A DNA stretch of 64,000 bases from Candidatus Pedobacter colombiensis (GTDB lineage: Bacteria > Bacteroidota > Bacteroidia > Sphingobacteriales > Sphingobacteriaceae): positions 3,534,001 through 3,598,000 of the forward strand of contig CP119313.1 of assembly GCA_029202485.1 (NCBI GenBank), read 5' to 3'. Of this stretch, positions 59,981-64,000 are shown piece after piece. Below the pieces are notes generated by a model. The model had not been told where the DNA came from, searched no databases, and saw only the letters and a list, made by a program, of their open reading frames with translations. The position numbers and the translations under genes are program-made. Position 1 is the first letter of the stretch; the number at the start of each line of letters is the position of its first letter.

Positions 59981-60721
59981 TTAATCGCTACGCTTTGCTC
60001 CCCTAGCCAGTTGATAAAAGACATCATCCATTGAGTCCGTTTTAAACTGTTTTTTTAAATTTGCAGGATGATCCAATGCGGCAATCTTCCCGTCAACCAT
60101 AATGGATACCCGATTACAATAATCAGCTTCATCCATATAATGTGTGGTCACAAATGCAGTTATACCCCTAGCAGAGGCTTCATAAATCAAATCCCAAAAC
60201 TGCCTCCTCGTCACCGGATCTACTCCACCTGTAGGTTCATCCAGAAACACAATCTTAGGTTCATGCAAAACCGCAACAGAAAATGAAAGCTTCTGTCTCC
60301 ATCCAAGCGGCAAAGCGGAAACGAGTTTCTTAGCTTCATTTTGCAAGCCCAACTGCTCCACCAATTCTTCACTCTTATTTTTTAGGACTTTATCACTCAA
60401 ACCATAAATGCCACCAAAAAACCTGATATTTTCCAACACAGTCAAATCTTCATATAAAGAGAATTTCTGACTCATGTAGCCAATATTTCTTTTAATATCC
60501 TCAGTTTGCCTGTACACATCAAAACCCGCTATGGTAGCACTTCCAGAGCTCGGTATAGAAAGGCCGCAAAGCATGCGCATGGCCGTAGTTTTCCCAGCTC
60601 CATTAGCTCCTAAAAATCCAAATATCTCGCCCTTTTCTACCTCAAAAGTAATTTCGTTGGCAGCAATAAAATCACCAAAGCGCTTGGTCAACTTTTCCGT
60701 TTTGATCACTATCTCTTCCAT
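59981..60721 (-). CDS. ABC transporter ATP-binding protein (second of two)
   Basis: A 246-residue ATPase: Walker A GANGAGKTT (near 38-46), Q-loop YMSQKFSLYED, a degenerate signature region (LVSALPLGWRQKLSFSVAVLHEP, where LSGGxxQ reads LPLGWRQ), Walker B IVFLDEPTGGVDP and switch THYMDEAD. It starts one base after the other ATPase gene. The altered signature suggests an asymmetric ATPase pair, as in the fused YbhF/RbbA proteins where one ATP site is weaker. Confidence 0.92.
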   Translation of the reverse strand: MEEIVIKTEKLTKRFGDFIAANEITFEVEKGEIFGFLGANGAGKTTAMRMLCGLSIPSSGSATIAGFDVYRQTEDIKRNIGYMSQKFSLYEDLTVLENIRFFGGIYGLSDKVLKNKSEELVEQLGLQNEAKKLVSALPLGWRQKLSFSVAVLHEPKIVFLDEPTGGVDPVTRRQFWDLIYEASARGITAFVTTHYMDEADYCNRVSIMVDGKIAALDHPANLKKQFKTDSMDDVFYQLARGAKRSD

Positions 60722-60722
60722 C

Positions 60723-61643
60723 CTAATTTTTCAATAATTTGATAAAATAATCCTCAATAGTAGCTTGTATTGGCTTTACCTCCACATTGTTTAATCCCAT
60801 GGATTTAAGGTAAGCATGTAATTGCTCATCCTCAAAAGTCCTTTTAAAAGAAACATGCGCATATTCTCCAAAAGCATAACAATCCAGTACTTCCGGATAT
60901 TTTCTAAGTGCATTAATCAACTCATGCATTTGTCCAGCCTTAATCGCATACAATTGATCAGGATAATGCATTACCATATCTTTAGGCGTATGGATAGACA
61001 ATATTTGACCATGATGAATTAAGGCTATACGGTCGCACAAAGCAGCTTCATCCATGTAGGGTGTAGAGACCATAATGGTAATCCCCTTTGCTTTTAACCG
61101 CTCCAGCATTTCCCAAAACTCCTTTCTTGATACCGGATCTACCCCGGTCGTGGGCTCATCCAGAAACAATACCCTCGGTTGATGAATGAGTGCACAACAC
61201 AAAGCCAGCTTTTGTTTCATCCCACCCGATAACTGCCCTGCCCTTCTTTTTTTAAATGGTTCAATTTGAACATAGATGTCCTCAATCAAATGATGATTCT
61301 CCTCGAGACTGGTTCCAAAAACAGCAGCAAAGAAATTTAAGTTCTCTTCAATGGAAAGATCCTGATAAAGCGAAAACCTACCCGGCATATAACCAATTAT
61401 CTTTCTAATCTGTTTATACTCTTTCACCACATCATAGCCTTCCACACTTGCTGTTCCTTTTTCGGCAAGCAACAAAGTTGTCAGCATTCTAAAAATGCTG
61501 GTTTTACCGGCACCATCGGGACCAATCAAACCAAACAACTCCCCCCTATTTACCTCAAATGAAACCTGATCTACCGCAACCAACTGTTCTTTACCGTAGG
61601 TTTTAGTCAACCCTTCAACAGAAATAGCAAAAGGGCCGTTCAT
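60723..61643 (-). CDS. ABC transporter ATP-binding protein (first of two)
   Basis: A 306-residue ATPase: Walker A GPDGAGKTS (near 39-47), Q-loop YMPGRFSLYQD, canonical signature LSGGMKQKL, Walker B VLFLDEPTTGVDP; the switch region reads STPYMDEAALC, with Pro-Tyr replacing the switch histidine. A C-terminal extension (about 225-306) resembles the regulatory tail seen in drug-exporter ATPases. Overlaps the HlyD gene by 4 nt. Confidence 0.93.
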   Translation of the reverse strand: MNGPFAISVEGLTKTYGKEQLVAVDQVSFEVNRGELFGLIGPDGAGKTSIFRMLTTLLLAEKGTASVEGYDVVKEYKQIRKIIGYMPGRFSLYQDLSIEENLNFFAAVFGTSLEENHHLIEDIYVQIEPFKKRRAGQLSGGMKQKLALCCALIHQPRVLFLDEPTTGVDPVSRKEFWEMLERLKAKGITIMVSTPYMDEAALCDRIALIHHGQILSIHTPKDMVMHYPDQLYAIKAGQMHELINALRKYPEVLDCYAFGEYAHVSFKRTFEDEQLHAYLKSMGLNNVEVKPIQATIEDYFIKLLKN

Positions 61644-62542
61644 ATTTTACCAGCTAAACGGATCTCCCCATACATACCAATCTTAAGATAACCGTCGTTT
61701 TTTACTTTTATTTTTATCGCATAAACCAAATTGGCTCTTTCATCTTTCGTCTGAATCGTTTTAGGTGTAAATTCGGCCTTATCACTAACCCATTCAATCG
61801 TCCCATCATAGGTTTTATATTTTCCATTTGCATCGTCTACCAAAACCTCAACCTTTTGCCCCAGTTTAACAGATGGCAATTGATTGCCTGTAATATATGC
61901 CCGCAAAATAATTGACGACAAGTCGCTAATTTTATATAAAGGTTTACCAGTTATAGCCATTTCATTAACCTCCGCATACTTGGTCAACACCGTGCCCTCT
62001 ACCTCATTTACAATCTTACTTTTTGAAAGCTGATCATTCAACTGTTCAATTTGTGCGTCCAGTGGTAAGGTTTCTTTATTTAAACCAGCCGATGTAATAC
62101 CCAGGGTCGATTCCTGAGCGGCTATTTGCTTTTTAATAATCGCAACCTGCGCATTTGCATCATCCAATTGTTTTGGTGTGGCCGCATCTGATTTCAACAT
62201 ATTAGTAATCCGTCGCTGTTCTCTAAGTGCTTGCTTCAATTGCTCCTGATAAGCGGCTACCTGTGCAGCAACATCAGGTTTCTTAACCAAAACAGCAGTA
62301 ATCTGAGCTTCCAGCTGCTTCTTTTTTAAGTAAAGTTGAGTGCTATCAATATACCCTACAGTTTCTCCAGCCTTTAACACCTGACCTTCTTCCAAATTCA
62401 GTGCTTTAATCACTCCAGTTGCCTCGGCAGAAACAATAGTCTCGACAGCTTCAAATGTACCCGATGCATCATAAGCTTGTTCTTTATTGCCACACGAGAT
62501 CAGAAACAAGATCGTAATCGCTGCAAATGATATTTTCTTCAT
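61640..62542 (-). CDS. HlyD-type periplasmic adaptor, lipoprotein
   Basis: A 300-residue membrane-fusion protein. The signal ends in lipobox LISCGN (Cys at about 17), so it is tethered by lipid. A lipoyl-like half (ATGVIKALNLEEGQVLKAGETVGYID in pieces), a long coiled coil at about 75-165 (KKKQLEAQITAV to QLNDQLSK), the second lipoyl half (VEGTVLTKYAEVNEMAITGKPLY) and a beta-barrel (LRAYITGNQLPSVKLGQKVEVLVDD) follow. It links the ABC permeases to the TolC-like channel. Resembles YbhG/YhiI. Confidence 0.93.
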   Translation of the reverse strand: MKKISFAAITILFLISCGNKEQAYDASGTFEAVETIVSAEATGVIKALNLEEGQVLKAGETVGYIDSTQLYLKKKQLEAQITAVLVKKPDVAAQVAAYQEQLKQALREQRRITNMLKSDAATPKQLDDANAQVAIIKKQIAAQESTLGITSAGLNKETLPLDAQIEQLNDQLSKSKIVNEVEGTVLTKYAEVNEMAITGKPLYKISDLSSIILRAYITGNQLPSVKLGQKVEVLVDDANGKYKTYDGTIEWVSDKAEFTPKTIQTKDERANLVYAIKIKVKNDGYLKIGMYGEIRLAGKI

Positions 62543-62560
62543 GGTTCTTTATTAATATAA

Positions 62561-63832
62561 CTAGTTACCTAATGTGGTTTGTTTATTGTACTGCGCCATC
62601 AACAATTGTATTTCATGCAGTATCTTACTTTGCCGGGCCTGATCTTCTGCATTTACTTCACGCAAATAATCACTCGTATTGATCACTCCATATTCCAATT
62701 GTGCAGCCGATGTCTTCTTTACACTTGTCCGCAGCGCGATAATTTCATCATCAGTAGTCAACAGATTAGTCTGCTTATCAATTTCGGCATCTTGCTGTTT
62801 CAATGTAAACCGGGTATTCAACAGGAAATTTTCACTTTGAATATCAATCTCTTTTATATTGATGGCAATAATTGCCTTCTCCCGTTTACTCGTATAAAAT
62901 CCTGACAGCAGCCAACTCATTCTTAGTCCACCAATAGCAAAAGGTTCTACAGAATTATCCAGCATATTTAAAGCAGGTCGGCCAACACCACCCTGTAAAA
63001 ACAAATTAAACTTAGGCAAGTTTCTTATAGAAATACCTTGCTTTTTTACATCCATACTTTTACGTTGACTATCATATAAGCCAAGTTCAGGTCTGCGAAT
63101 TTCAGACTGAATAACCGGTTTTACCGGCGTTACCAAATTCACTTCTTCAGTAAACGGTTGATGGATAAATAATCCAAGCACATCAATATAGCCCTTTCGG
63201 GTATACCTTAGTTCGGTACCTTGTTGTGCTACTTTAAGCAGTTCTGCTTTTAGCATGTCGAGACTACTTTTAAATGCCGCTCCATTTGCTATTGTAGCCT
63301 TTGTTTTATCAATTCCCAATTGAATATCCCTTTTAAGGAACTCATTTTGTTTCAACTGTGCATTGATCAATAGTATTCCAAAAAACAACTGGTTAATCCT
63401 GTCTTTCAACTTATAGAGCTCCACTTCCAGCTGCTGGCTTTCAACAACTGCATTACTGGCTATTTCAGACTTTTGCTGCTTGATTGTACCGCCATCAAAC
63501 AATACCTGTGTCCCCTCTGCACTTAAACGGTATTGGTCTTTACTCAATATAGGGATATTTATCCCGGGGATCTGAATTGGAATTTTGGTAACATCAGACT
63601 GATAACTGGCCTGACCGCTAATATTGAATTGTGGTAAATACCCCTTTCCAGCATTCTCTATAGAATAGGCTGCAGTTTTCTGAATCAATTCTGCCTGTTG
63701 GATCAATGGGTAATTTTGCCGCGCCAACTTATAGCACTCTTCAATAGATAGTTGCTCCTTATTTTGGGCATTCGTTTGATAACATACAAAACAAATGAGA
63801 ATAGCAAAACATAAGGATTTCATTTCTAGCAT
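62561..63832 (-). CDS. TolC-family outer-membrane channel
   Basis: A 423-residue protein (ATG 63832; ATG 63823 gives MKSLCFAIL and is equally likely). The signal peptide ends YQTNAQ. OEP helices and strands: QLSIEECYKLARQNYPLIQQAELIQKTA, a duplicated second half, and the long helical hairpins that form the periplasmic tunnel. It is first in the operon and 18 nt before the HlyD gene. With the adaptor, two ATPases and two permeases it makes a tripartite exporter of drugs or lipids; the substrate is unknown. Confidence 0.93.
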   Translation of the reverse strand: MLEMKSLCFAILICFVCYQTNAQNKEQLSIEECYKLARQNYPLIQQAELIQKTAAYSIENAGKGYLPQFNISGQASYQSDVTKIPIQIPGINIPILSKDQYRLSAEGTQVLFDGGTIKQQKSEIASNAVVESQQLEVELYKLKDRINQLFFGILLINAQLKQNEFLKRDIQLGIDKTKATIANGAAFKSSLDMLKAELLKVAQQGTELRYTRKGYIDVLGLFIHQPFTEEVNLVTPVKPVIQSEIRRPELGLYDSQRKSMDVKKQGISIRNLPKFNLFLQGGVGRPALNMLDNSVEPFAIGGLRMSWLLSGFYTSKREKAIIAINIKEIDIQSENFLLNTRFTLKQQDAEIDKQTNLLTTDDEIIALRTSVKKTSAAQLEYGVINTSDYLREVNAEDQARQSKILHEIQLLMAQYNKQTTLGN

Positions 63833-63905
63833 TAAATTAAGGATATTTATAATACAGTAGGAGGTTAATTAAATTTAGCAATAATAATTAAGAGATAAAG
63901 AAGTT

Positions 63906-64000
63906 ATGGTATCCGAATATCTACAAAATCTGGATCATCCCTTAAAAAATCTGGTAGAAGAATTAAGGCAACTGATCCTTGCAACACATAAAGAAATAGG
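63906..64000 (+). CDS. DUF1801-like protein (5' part only, cut by window edge)
   Basis: ATG at 63906 begins MVSEYLQNLDHPLKNLVEELRQLILATHKEIG in one frame to the window end. The run of hPLxxLVEELRxLIL is the N-terminal helix of the DUF1801/YdhG-like fold, small proteins sometimes linked to iron or stress. A weak ribosome site (agagataaagaag) precedes it. Divergent from the exporter operon; the shared gap holds the near-palindromic TAAATTTA. Confidence 0.68.
   Translation, partial: MVSEYLQNLDHPLKNLVEELRQLILATHKEI

Overview
The window looks like a chromosomal segment of a Bacteroidota organism, most likely Sphingobacteriaceae and Pedobacter-like. The pointers are: exact matches to the Bacteroidota -7 promoter element TAnnTTTG in front of many genes; few Shine-Dalgarno sequences; a short primary sigma factor without region 1.1; a MurF-alanine racemase fusion; a long GAPDH of about 480 residues; SusC-like and OMP_b-brl TonB receptors; and an ISAon1-type insertion sequence. 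The genus is an inference. The left edge cuts an RNA-binding (RRM) gene and the right edge cuts a DUF1801 gene.

Layout. 1-5 kb: RRM fragment, orphan ECF sigma factor, a repeat-rich gap, then a TonB receptor with a partner lipoprotein. 5-13.6 kb: housekeeping genes lpdA, MBL hydrolase, YegP, rpoD and long gap, then a beta-barrel protein, aldo/keto reductase and M28 peptidase. 13.6-18.6 kb: small hypothetical, S41 peptidase lipoprotein, a translationally coupled trio (LolD-like ATPase, Rossmann-like fragment, HAD-like protein with an altered nucleophile) divergent from sucC. 18.8-25.1 kb: a second TonB receptor, a group IIC-like intron inserted antisense beside a terminator hairpin, an almost G-free A/C tract, then asnS. 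25.2-28.8 kb: glutamate synthase-like protein, Sua5/YrdC, nhaA. 28.8-32.6 kb: trpD-F-B-A behind a trp leader peptide (three consecutive Trp codons) with a complete attenuator. 32.7-35.8 kb: three exported proteins. 35.8-43 kb: SDR, recR, solute symporter, LOG-like protein, ArsC-like protein, DUF502, murF-alr. 43.3-49.4 kb: sufB-C-D-S-E, a DUF59 protein and an IscR-like Rrf2 regulator, with a palindrome over the suf -33 element. 49.5-53 kb: TlpA-like protein, the IS, and a duplicated Gly-Leu tRNA pair. 53-57.5 kb: recX, AsmA-like protein, DinB-like protein and an odd tRNA-Cys. 57.7-63.8 kb: a six-gene TolC/HlyD/ABC-2 exporter operon.

How it works together. Most genes are core metabolism or envelope functions. 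The best regulatory finds are the trp attenuator, the probable autoregulatory suf operator, and a group of genes whose -7 element lies only 4-6 nt before the start codon, which predicts leaderless mRNAs. Mobile DNA is limited to one group II intron and one IS. All coordinates, motifs and pairings were read by eye; family names come from recognised motifs and no database search was run.
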